Translations under genes and position numbers: made by a program
Assembly (NCBI GenBank): GCA_965203915.1
Contig: OZ241918.1
Span: 1,240,001 to 1,304,000, forward strand
DNA length: 64,000 nucleotides
Direction of reading: 5' to 3'
From: JASGCL01 sp965203915
Lineage (GTDB): Bacteria > Pseudomonadota > Alphaproteobacteria > JASGCL01
The notes under the pieces: generated by a model
The model's input: only the letters and a program-made list of their open reading frames with translations
The model's database searches: none
What the model was told of the DNA's origin: nothing
Shown here: piece by piece, positions 33,928-41,914 of the stretch
How positions within the stretch are numbered: the first letter of the stretch is position 1
Layout of the letters: every line of letters starts with the position of its first letter

Positions 33928-33956
33928 TATTTACAAAAGAACCCTGCTGTTGTCAA
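33928..33956 (-). promoter_or_regulatory. Sigma-70-type promoter for the MFS transporter-rpsD unit
   Basis: On the minus strand a perfect TTGACA (33951-33956) is followed after exactly 17 bases by TAAATA (33928-33933). Predicted transcription start is near 33920, giving a leader of about 50 bases before the ATG at 33870. Confidence 0.65.
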
Positions 33957-34095
33957 GGGATTCTGTTCACAAACCTGCCACAAAAATAATAAATATTTTC
34001 TTCAGGTTTTTCTTATATTTCTCGAATGGGTTTATACTAATTTTTAGCGCGCTTGGCTGGTTTGCCAGACGATTTGGTTGGGCCTTTAACTTCGT

Positions 34096-35424
34096 TTATG
34101 CCCGTGACGTTTTTTTAAAATGTAATTGCGCCAACAACCACAAACCTGGCACCGCCAATATGATAGTTGCAGCAAAAAAGACAGGGTAGCCAAGCCCCGC
34201 CGCAACATAACCCGCGGGGGCCGATAATATGCTGCGCCCAATGGCCGAAACACTGGTCAGCAACGCCAATTGCGTCACGCTATGTTTCATATTAACCAAA
34301 TGCCCCATAAACCCAACCAGCGCGATGGTGGCAACGCCACCCGCAAAATTATCGGCGGCAATGGTCAGGGTCAGCAATGGAATATCATGCCCCGCCAAAC
34401 TTAACCAAACAAACAATCCATTGGTCAGGGCTTGCGCTATCCCGCCAACCCAAAGGCTTATCATGAAGCCATAACGAAAAACTATCATCCCGCCAATAAA
34501 ACCGCCAGCCAATGTCATCAATAACCCAAAAGATTTTACCACCTTGGCAATTTCTATCCCCGTGAATCCCATGTCGAGGTAAAATGGATTGGCCATGATA
34601 CCCATGAAGGCATCGCCATATTTATAAAAAACCAAAAATAACAACAGGGTAATGGCTTGTGGCTGACGAACAAAAAAATCTTTCAACGGGTGCCAAAAAT
34701 GGGTGGTAAAATAACCCCCAATGCCCCCCACCACCGATGTGTAAGTTTTATGGCGTGGCGGGCTACCCAATTTTGGCACCAGCAGCACGGCTATCATGCC
34801 CAATATTTGGAACATGGCGGCGATGCCAAAAATTTTGAACCATAGATAATCGTCGGCGGGCAATGTATCCGCCAAAAGCAACACCCCCGCACCAACCAAC
34901 AACATCGCCACCCGATAGCCCGCGGTTGCCATCGCCGCCCCCGCCGCCTGCTCTTTATCCTTCAGCATTTCAACCCTGATACCGTCTATCATCATGTCTT
35001 GGCTGGCAGAAAAAAATGCCACCGCGCTTGCCGCCACCACCACCCAAATGATATGATTTTCGGGATGGGTAAGCCCCGCCAACCCCAAACCCAGGATTGA
35101 TAAAATAAGTAACAATTGAACCAAAAGCGCCATGGCGCGGCGTTGCCCCAACCACGTAGCCAAGAATGGCAGGTGGGTTTTATCAAGCAGCGGCGACCAT
35201 AAAAATTTTAACGAATAGGGCACAGCAACCACCGATAACAGGCCAATGGTTTCTATCGAAACGCCCATTTTTCGCAACCAATAGGCCAACACGCTGGAGG
35301 TCAAAAGCAGCGGCAAGCCCGAAGAAAAACCCAGCAAGCCTATCACCAAAAATTTGGGTTTGAAGTAAACCACGATCGCTGACAAAACCCTTGCCAAGCT
35401 TGATTCGTTCTGTGCTGTTTTCAT
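34096..35424 (-). CDS. ampG: Muropeptide transporter AmpG-like MFS permease
   Basis: A 442-residue inner-membrane permease. AmpG hallmarks: FLVIGLLGFSSGLPLLLTSSVLAYWLRKMGVS near residue 30, VPYSLKFLWSPLLDK, LGQRRAMALLVQLL, DMMIDGIRVEML, and in the second half FYKYGDAFMGIMANPFYLDMGFTGIEIA. AmpG carries GlcNAc-anhydroMurNAc peptides from periplasm to cytoplasm for recycling. It is the first of two tandem paralogues on this strand; the 225-base gap between them holds a separate promoter. No beta-lactamase or ampD/ampR gene is nearby. Confidence 0.87.
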   Translation of the reverse strand: MKTAQNESSLARVLSAIVVYFKPKFLVIGLLGFSSGLPLLLTSSVLAYWLRKMGVSIETIGLLSVVAVPYSLKFLWSPLLDKTHLPFLATWLGQRRAMALLVQLLLILSILGLGLAGLTHPENHIIWVVVAASAVAFFSASQDMMIDGIRVEMLKDKEQAAGAAMATAGYRVAMLLVGAGVLLLADTLPADDYLWFKIFGIAAMFQILGMIAVLLVPKLGSPPRHKTYTSVVGGIGGYFTTHFWHPLKDFFVRQPQAITLLLFLVFYKYGDAFMGIMANPFYLDMGFTGIEIAKVVKSFGLLMTLAGGFIGGMIVFRYGFMISLWVGGIAQALTNGLFVWLSLAGHDIPLLTLTIAADNFAGGVATIALVGFMGHLVNMKHSVTQLALLTSVSAIGRSILSAPAGYVAAGLGYPVFFAATIILAVPGLWLLAQLHFKKTSRA

Positions 35425-35671
35425 GATCTGTTGCTAGCCAAAAACCATGCAATAATCAATCCTCTATCTTGAAACGCCCTGTTTTCGTGCTTTGATTATT
35501 GAATAAAGTTATGTTAGCAATAAGCTGATAATTTTTACCATATATGGACGCAGGGACTCACAATATTTTTTAAAAACTATTTTTTTAAAATTTTTTGCCG
35601 CGCTGGTATGGGTCAGCTTACAATTATTTGTCTCCGCTCTTGATAGTAGGATTTATCCATCTTCACACTTA

Positions 35672-36703
35672 TTGCAAGCATTTTTGCCCCAAGCCTCCAT
35701 TGCCCAAACATTATCGCCAAAGTCAAACACCACGCCTCGTCAAAGCACCAACAAACCTGCTTTGCAAAAAAAACCTAACCTTTCCACCACCAATCAAAAC
35801 AAAAAAATAATTGTTGATAATAAACAAAAATCAAATTTACAGAATATTGGTAATAAAAAAATTGATAACCTCGCCCAGCCCAATAATGCCGTGTCACGCC
35901 CGAATTTCACGGTAAAAACTGTCCCCGTAACCGAGAATAAACTTCCAGAAGTTGTCAACAACAATGTCATCCCCATTGCCAACCCTACTAAGGGCGGATA
36001 TTTCTTCCGCTTTGATGTGGCTTATATTCTGCCCTACACACTACAACTCAATTTTAATTATGACGACAAGGGAAGTCTTAAAGACCAAAGCCAATATTTT
36101 AAACCTCTCCTCTATACCAACCTCTTGGCCTCTTTATCTTTTGGTCAATATTTTTCATGGTTCGAATGGGAAGTAGGCGGCGGCTATTACCCGCAATTTG
36201 CTCTATGGCAAGCAAATGCGCAATCAACCACCACCGACGCCAACAAGGGGCTTCTGTTTATTCATAACATCCCTGTGTTTGCGCGGTTAACCTTCCTTGT
36301 TCCCTTTGGCGGATCGGGGTTATCGTTGGGGCTGGGTTCATCGTTCGGCGGCAATATGTATTTGGGCAAGGGGGCTTCTGACGTAGCGGTAACATCTTGT
36401 TCTCCCTTCACCGATACTGCTACCAACATCACCACCCAGCAATGTTCTAACCAAAGCACGGCTTATAAATATACCATGGCGGGGGCAAATTTTTTCATGG
36501 CACCACGCCTATCTTTAAATTATCGGGGTGATAGGTTTGGAATTCAGTTGTATGGCGACTGGCTGTATAGTTTTAAGCCCATTGCTTTTTCCGCAACTTC
36601 TTCTGGCACGGGGGATAGCAACAACGCCAATGGCACGGTGCAAGTTATAGGTTTGGGCGGCGGCGTGATTGTGGTTGGTTTGTCGTTGGGCGGGTATTTT
36701 TAA
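35672..36703 (+). CDS. Predicted outer-membrane beta-barrel protein with irregular 5' end
   Basis: About 343 residues from a TTG at 35672. After a Lys/Asn/Gln-rich linker (about 15-90) the chain becomes barrel-like (GYFFRFDVAYILPYTLQLNF, SLSFGQYFSWFEWEVGGGYY, RLSLNYRGDRFGIQLYGDW) and ends VVGLSLGGYF with terminal Phe. No standard start gives a signal peptide in this frame. Upstream, the same frame is open to 35507 and encodes a good signal-like segment (35567-35635, with core FFAALVWVSLQLFVSA) but has no ATG, GTG or TTG. An ATG at 35544 would supply it if one T were added to the T-run near 35565. Either a sequence error, a slippery tract or a rare start codon is involved. Family unknown; one CSPF and one QQCS cysteine pair may form a disulfide. 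Confidence 0.6.
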   Translation: MQAFLPQASIAQTLSPKSNTTPRQSTNKPALQKKPNLSTTNQNKKIIVDNKQKSNLQNIGNKKIDNLAQPNNAVSRPNFTVKTVPVTENKLPEVVNNNVIPIANPTKGGYFFRFDVAYILPYTLQLNFNYDDKGSLKDQSQYFKPLLYTNLLASLSFGQYFSWFEWEVGGGYYPQFALWQANAQSTTTDANKGLLFIHNIPVFARLTFLVPFGGSGLSLGLGSSFGGNMYLGKGASDVAVTSCSPFTDTATNITTQQCSNQSTAYKYTMAGANFFMAPRLSLNYRGDRFGIQLYGDWLYSFKPIAFSATSSGTGDSNNANGTVQVIGLGGGVIVVGLSLGGYF

Positions 36704-36792
36704 GGCGCGATTTAATTCATAAAATAATGGCGCGCCCTTCCCTTAGGGATTCTTAGTATCTTTTTTCCTAACCTTGCCGATGGTCTGCTGTC

Positions 36793-37344
36793 CTAATCCG
36801 CGGCGGCAGAATCGCCGCCCGCGGCTAGGGAGCGATTGCGCCAACCGCCGCCTGGGTTTTGATGCCATGCTTTCAAATGAAAATGGTTTTGTTCGGCACT
36901 GGCAATGGCAAAAATTTTTGCCATGATGCCTTCATGATATTTATCGCCCAACGAAAATAAAAAAAACCATTGTGAAACTTTATCATCCATCATGTTGAGC
37001 AAGTCGGTGATATTAGAAAAAGTATCCAACCATAGAAAAACCGCCGAGGCATCGTTGTAGTTACGAATTTCCTTCACCGAATCATTTATTTTATCAAGCG
37101 GCAATATCAAAATCGATTGCGCATCATGGTGTGGTTGAGAAACAGCGGGGTCATCAATCACCGCATGGGGTAAAAAACTATCCTGGTCATAGGCCCATAA
37201 TTCTTCGTCTATTTTTTTGGCCAAGGCCTCATCATCAGTTAATATCATCGCTTTTTTCCCACGCGCTAGGTGTTTTTCCAACATGGTTGATAACCCCGCG
37301 CTGCGCGCCCGAGGTTGAAAAAGATAAAGATTGAGGTCGCGCAT
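36793..37344 (-). CDS. holC: DNA polymerase III chi subunit
   Basis: About 183 residues; chi joins the clamp-loader complex to single-strand binding protein at the replication fork. The start (LNLYLFQPRARSAGLSTMLEKHLARGKKAMIL) and the middle (ELWAYDQDSFLPHAVIDD, then QSILIL) match the HolC pattern L-W-t-f-...-FLPH. The C-terminal 35 residues (Gly/Ala-rich) are extra. It lies 42 bases after purD on the same strand. Convergent with the outer-membrane protein gene. Confidence 0.85.
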   Translation of the reverse strand: MRDLNLYLFQPRARSAGLSTMLEKHLARGKKAMILTDDEALAKKIDEELWAYDQDSFLPHAVIDDPAVSQPHHDAQSILILPLDKINDSVKEIRNYNDASAVFLWLDTFSNITDLLNMMDDKVSQWFFLFSLGDKYHEGIMAKIFAIASAEQNHFHLKAWHQNPGGGWRNRSLAAGGDSAAAD

Positions 37345-37386
37345 CGTAGAAAATGAAGTAAGCGTAAGTAATTTTTTTTATGGCTT

Positions 37387-38685
37387 TTATCGCTTTTTGC
37401 CCCTGGTGCCAATATCATGGCGATAAAAACTATCTGGAAAATCTATTTTATCTATAACATCATAAACCTTGCGCCGCGCGCCAGCAATATCGCCAGCCGT
37501 TGCCACCACGGTTAAGACCCGCCCGCCCTTCGCGACCAAATTATTATCAGCATCCAACCCCGTTCCCGCATGCAATATAACAACATCTTCGGGTAATATA
37601 TTTGGTAAAATAATTTTTTGTCCATGCAGGGGCTTTTCGGGATAACCCTTGCTTGCCATAACCACGGCCAAGGCGGTTTGCGGCACGCCATGGGCGTCGT
37701 GCCAATGTTTGATAGAAAAATCTTCCAATGCGCCGCGTTGCGCCGACAACAAAGCAATCAATAGATCGGTTTGCATGGTTTGCAAGATGACCGCGGCCTC
37801 GGGGTCGCCCAAACGAATATTTATTTCTAATAACTTGGCTTTGTCATCCTCCACCATCAAACCAAAAAATAATATTCCGACATATGGCCACCCCCGATCT
37901 TTCATACCCGCGATGGTTGGGCCAACAATTTCTTTTTCTACCTGCGCCTGCAAAGCCTTGCTCAAAATGGGGCTGGGGGAAAATGCCCCCATACCGCCCG
38001 TGTTGGGACCTTTGTCGTTATCAAAAGCCTTTTTATGGTCTTCGGCACTGCCCATAAAAATCCAGTGGTTGCCATCGCTCAAAACGAAATAGGATACCTC
38101 GCGCCCCGTCAAAAATTCTTCGATAACAATATTACTGCCAGCCTCACCAAATTTTTTTTCCAGCAACACATCATCGATGGCGCGATGAGCATCGAGCAAA
38201 TTCTCAGCAATGATAACACCCTTGCCCGCCGCCAACCCATCGGTTTTAATAACGATAGGTTTTTTTGTTTCTTGCCACAATTCGCTGGCAAATGCTTTTG
38301 CCATATTTGCATCATCAAAATTTTTGTAACGGGCGGTGGGAATATTATTTTCAACCGCAACCTCCTTCATGATAATTTTTGAACCTTCCAAACTTGCGGC
38401 GGCGCGACTTGGCCCCAAGCAAGCAAGCCCGCGCGCCGTCATGGCATCGTAAATACCAAGGGTGAGGGGTTCTTCAGGCCCGACGATAACGAAATCAATT
38501 TTTTCTTTCACCGCCATCGCCACCAAACCATCGACATCATTGCTTTTCACAGGAATGGTTGTGGTTAGGTTGGCGATACCAGGGTTGCCAGGCGCGACCA
38601 TCAAAACGCTGCATAACGGCGATTGCAACAGTGCTTGCGCCATGGCCTGTTCGCGGGCACCCGACCCTATGAGTAATATTTTCAT
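37387..38685 (-). CDS. purD: Phosphoribosylamine-glycine ligase
   Basis: Second step of de novo purine synthesis, joining glycine to phosphoribosylamine with ATP; 432 residues, full length. ATP-grasp enzyme with LLIGSGAREQAMAQAL at the N-terminus, FVIVGPEEPLTLGI, VIKTDGLAAGKGVIIA, DHKKAFDNDKGPNTGGMGA and LEINIRLGDPEAAVIL (the family signature RFGDPE appears as RLGDPE). It precedes holC by 42 bases. Confidence 0.97.
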   Translation of the reverse strand: MKILLIGSGAREQAMAQALLQSPLCSVLMVAPGNPGIANLTTTIPVKSNDVDGLVAMAVKEKIDFVIVGPEEPLTLGIYDAMTARGLACLGPSRAAASLEGSKIIMKEVAVENNIPTARYKNFDDANMAKAFASELWQETKKPIVIKTDGLAAGKGVIIAENLLDAHRAIDDVLLEKKFGEAGSNIVIEEFLTGREVSYFVLSDGNHWIFMGSAEDHKKAFDNDKGPNTGGMGAFSPSPILSKALQAQVEKEIVGPTIAGMKDRGWPYVGILFFGLMVEDDKAKLLEINIRLGDPEAAVILQTMQTDLLIALLSAQRGALEDFSIKHWHDAHGVPQTALAVVMASKGYPEKPLHGQKIILPNILPEDVVILHAGTGLDADNNLVAKGGRVLTVVATAGDIAGARRKVYDVIDKIDFPDSFYRHDIGTRGKKR

Positions 38686-38945
38686 GTTTTTTTCGTTATG
38701 CAGGGGTTTTTATCAAACTATAAGCATAATTACCAAGCTTTTTGTTAATAAATTTGTTGTTGTTAGTTGACGAATCGTGATAATGTGCGCACATAAATAA
38801 TGGGGAGGGATTTTTTTATCACCATGATAGCTTAGGTTATCACAAAATCGCTGGCTAAAAAAACAGCGGACAAACATGGTTGGCAAGAAAATTGCAAATA
38901 AATCTTCTCAGTAATAACTTTTGGCAACATGAAAGGAAAAAAATC

Positions 38946-39104
38946 ATGGCTAAATCAATTATCTCCAGTCTCTTGTCGATGACTGGTTTGAAAAAACCTG
39001 CCAAGGCAAAAAAAGCTTCTGGCGGTGCGAAGAAGAAAAAAGCACCTTCGAAGAAGAAAAAATCTTCAACGAAAAAATCTTCTAAAAAACGCGCTCGTCG
39101 TTAG
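38946..39104 (+). CDS. Very small lysine-rich basic protein (histone-H1-tail-like)
   Basis: A 52-residue protein with 18 Lys and 3 Arg. The first 15 residues are mildly hydrophobic (MAKSIISSLLSMTGL); the rest is almost only Lys, Ser, Ala, Gly and Arg, ending KKRARR. This resembles the tails of histone-H1-like and alphaproteobacterial nucleoid proteins, but I cannot name a family. Reality is supported by a good Shine-Dalgarno (AAAGGA, 10 bases before the ATG) and a strong terminator 22 bases after the stop, so it is a self-contained, probably well-expressed unit. The frame also runs upstream to 38880 without a ribosome-binding site. DNA or RNA binding is inferred from charge only. The 260-base gap before it shows only a possible TTGTTG-18-TAATGT promoter near 38757-38786. 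Confidence 0.7.
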   Translation: MAKSIISSLLSMTGLKKPAKAKKASGGAKKKKAPSKKKKSSTKKSSKKRARR

Positions 39105-39126
39105 TTTTTTAGAACGATAATAAAAG

Positions 39127-39163
39127 ATCCTCTGCTTAATTTATTAAGCGGGGGATTTTTTTT
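39127..39163 (+). terminator. Strong intrinsic terminator, probably bidirectional
   Basis: A 13-bp stem (ATCCTCTGCTTAA with TTAAGCGGGGGAT, two G-T pairs) closes a 4-base loop and is followed by eight T on the plus strand. On the minus strand the same stem is followed by CTTTTATT, so it may also end recN transcription from the other side. Confidence 0.9.
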
Positions 39164-39168
39164 ATTAA

Positions 39169-40830
39169 CTAATTTAAACCCAGCAATTGTTTGGCTTGGG
39201 CTTCGGCTTCTTTGGTTATTTCCTCGGCCGATAACATGCGGGCTATTTCCATCACCCTATCTGTCTTGCTCAATTTTTCTACCGACGAACGGGTCGCTTC
39301 CTTGCTTACCATTTTTTCAACACGGAAATGGTGTTTGCCAATCGCCGCCACCTGCGGCGAATGGGTGATAACCAAACATTGTTGATGCTCGCTCAATTTC
39401 AACAACAATTTACCAACCGCGTCGGCCGTGGCACCGCCAATGCCGCTATCGACCTCATCAAAAATTAAACAACCAACCCCCGCGCCAATGGCTTGCTCGA
39501 TAGCCAACAAAAAACGCGCCAATTCACCACCCGAAGCAATTTTATGCAGCAGGTCTTTATTCTGACCAGGGTTGGTTTGGCAAAGAAATTGAACCTTCTC
39601 TACCCCCTTGGCCGATGGCACGTCGAGCGGTAAAAAATCGATATGAAAACTAGCATGGGGTAATTTTAAATCGGGCAAAACCGCCATGACTTTTTTTACC
39701 AACTCTTTGGCGGCTTTTTGTCGCAAGGCGGTTAATTCGCTGGCACTACTGTTATATTTCTTTTCGGCCGCGGCAATTTTTTGTATCAAGGCTTCGCGTT
39801 CTTTTTGCTGATTATTGACGCCAACCAATTGCTTATTAATCTCTTCTAAGTAATTATCCAATTCCTCCACGGGTCGCCGATATTTACGCGCGGCATCTTT
39901 TAAAGCGAACAACCTGTCTTCTATTTCTGCCAACGACCAATCGGGGCTGTTCACTTCATTCAATTCTTTTTCCAACAGGTCTTGCACATTTTGCAAATGA
40001 TTAAGACCACTATCCATGGCTTCGATCGCTTGGGTTAAATTCTTATTATCATTGGCCATGCGCGCCAATATTTTTGACGCCCGCAACCCCTCCGCCATCA
40101 ATCCATTCTTATCATTAAAATAGCCAAGAATTTCTTCAAGGTTCGCAATATTTTTTTCTGCCGATTGTAACGCCTTGCGCTTATCTTCCAATTCTTTTGT
40201 TTCACCCTTTCCTATTTTTAATGCTTCCAATTCTTTTTTGACATGAAGCAAATATTCATGTTCTTCGGATGATTTTTTTATATTGGCTTCGATGGTTTGC
40301 TTTTCAGTCAACAAATCTTGCCAATTTTTATAATCAATCGCCAAACCTTCAAGATTTTTTTTATGTTTGCCATATTCATCCAACATATCGCGATGGCTTT
40401 CGACGCGCGTTAAACGGTGGCTTTGGCCTTGCGCTTCGATTTCGACCAATTCGCTGGCTATTTGTTGCAACACCCCGACGCCCAACAATATATCATTGAC
40501 CCAACATTTGCTCTTGCCATCTTTTTTTAACAAACGGCGGATGGTGAGCGAGCTTGTCTTGCTATCCAGCGGGATTTCTTGCGCATCGACGATGGCTTGC
40601 AGGCCAGGCGAAATATTGGCCAAAGAAAATTCGGCGGTTACTTGGCAAGAATCTTGTCCCGCCTGGATAATGCGGCTTTCAACCTTTTCGCCCAACACCA
40701 TCATGATAGCCTGCAGCAGGATAGACTTGCCCGCCCCCGTCTCGCCCGTTAAAACATTTAAGCCAGGTTGGAAATCAATATCCATTTGGTCAATAATAAC
40801 CAAATGCTGGATAGCAAGGGTTTTAAGCAT
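39169..40830 (-). CDS. recN: DNA repair protein RecN
   Basis: A 553-residue SMC-like ATPase of double-strand-break repair. Walker A in NVLTGETGAGKSILLQAI near residue 28, central coiled coil (about 150-380, heptad-rich with many Glu/Lys), late signature HKIASGGELARFLLAIE and Walker B CLIFDEVDSGIGG followed by the H-loop LVITHSPQVAA. Full length for the family (about 550). It follows bamD by 93 bases on the same strand, an order usual in alphaproteobacteria. Confidence 0.96.
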   Translation of the reverse strand: MLKTLAIQHLVIIDQMDIDFQPGLNVLTGETGAGKSILLQAIMMVLGEKVESRIIQAGQDSCQVTAEFSLANISPGLQAIVDAQEIPLDSKTSSLTIRRLLKKDGKSKCWVNDILLGVGVLQQIASELVEIEAQGQSHRLTRVESHRDMLDEYGKHKKNLEGLAIDYKNWQDLLTEKQTIEANIKKSSEEHEYLLHVKKELEALKIGKGETKELEDKRKALQSAEKNIANLEEILGYFNDKNGLMAEGLRASKILARMANDNKNLTQAIEAMDSGLNHLQNVQDLLEKELNEVNSPDWSLAEIEDRLFALKDAARKYRRPVEELDNYLEEINKQLVGVNNQQKEREALIQKIAAAEKKYNSSASELTALRQKAAKELVKKVMAVLPDLKLPHASFHIDFLPLDVPSAKGVEKVQFLCQTNPGQNKDLLHKIASGGELARFLLAIEQAIGAGVGCLIFDEVDSGIGGATADAVGKLLLKLSEHQQCLVITHSPQVAAIGKHHFRVEKMVSKEATRSSVEKLSKTDRVMEIARMLSAEEITKEAEAQAKQLLGLN

Positions 40831-40923
40831 TTCTTTATCGGTTTATATTTATACCGATTCTTGACGGCTCTTCAATCTCAATTTTTATCCTTCTGATAAA
40901 TAAATTATAAAGCAACCATGTCC

Positions 40924-41865
40924 CTACTGCGCAGGGGGCACGCCAAACGGCCCCTTGTTAACGGGGGCTGGCGTTGCTGGCATTCCCTTGACGGGTGCGC
41001 CTGGGCCATTGGGGGCAACATTGGTGGGCGGCGGTGGCGTTTTTTGATTTTTGGGTAAGGGTTTTTCGCGCGAAGAAGATGGTGCAGGCGATTTTTTATT
41101 CTTCATCACAAGGTCATAGCTATAGCGATACCAAGGTGAAGCGGGATAATTTTTACCCAGGATAGCGGCGGTGCGCTGCGCCTCATCGGCTACGCCCGTC
41201 ATGGTATAGATTTCAACCAAGCGCGCCAAGGCCTCGGGCACGTGGATGGTCTGACTATAAAGGTCAATAACATTTTTAAAACGGTTGATGGCCGCGGCCG
41301 TCTCCCCACGGTCTAAATAAAATCGCCCAACTGTCATTTCTTTACCAGCCAACTGGTCATAGACAAGCCCGCGTTTGCTCAAAGCATCCTTGGCGTAGAC
41401 CGTGTTGGGAAAGGTTGCTATCAATTGTTGGAAACTTTTTAACGCTTCCTCGGTTAAACTTTGGTCGCGCCTTACGTCTTCTATCTGTTCGAAATAAGAC
41501 ATGCCGCGTAAATATAGGGCATAGGCCGCCAAGGGATCATTGGGATAAAGGCTTAAAAAAACATCCACCGTTGCGCCCGCGTTAATTTTATCTTCGGCCT
41601 GATAATAACTATAGGCCGCCATCATGTAAGAATTTTTGACCGCGCTGGAATAAGGAAAAAGGTAAGGAATGGTTTCGAACGTTTTGGCCGCGGTGGTATA
41701 ATCCCCATTGCGATAAAGGTCGATACCAAGGTTATAGGTTTCCTCCGCCGAATTACCCGAGAGTGGTTTGCTATCGTCAGAGCATGCCACCAACCCCAAG
41801 CAACCAACCATAAGCCAGCTTAGTAAAAAAACATGGCGCAGGGTGGAAAAAGTTTTTTTCATCAT
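40924..41865 (-). CDS. bamD: Outer-membrane assembly lipoprotein BamD
   Basis: Essential lipoprotein of the BAM complex that inserts beta-barrel proteins into the outer membrane. The signal peptide ends in the lipobox GLVAC (Cys about residue 27 from this start), followed by five TPR-like repeats (ETYNLGIDLYRNGDYTTAAKTFETIPYLFPYS, then further ones) and the YFEQIEDVRRDQ segment conserved in BamD. A Pro-rich C-terminal tail of about 55 residues (TPPPPTNVAPNGP) is an addition. The frame is open to an ATG at 41892, but MMKKTF at 41865 gives a standard signal peptide. It lies between htrA and recN. Confidence 0.93.
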   Translation of the reverse strand: MMKKTFSTLRHVFLLSWLMVGCLGLVACSDDSKPLSGNSAEETYNLGIDLYRNGDYTTAAKTFETIPYLFPYSSAVKNSYMMAAYSYYQAEDKINAGATVDVFLSLYPNDPLAAYALYLRGMSYFEQIEDVRRDQSLTEEALKSFQQLIATFPNTVYAKDALSKRGLVYDQLAGKEMTVGRFYLDRGETAAAINRFKNVIDLYSQTIHVPEALARLVEIYTMTGVADEAQRTAAILGKNYPASPWYRYSYDLVMKNKKSPAPSSSREKPLPKNQKTPPPPTNVAPNGPGAPVKGMPATPAPVNKGPFGVPPAQ

Positions 41866-41914
41866 ATTATCAATCAACCTTATATTACTCATTCTTATTA
41901 ACAGATCCGTCCCA

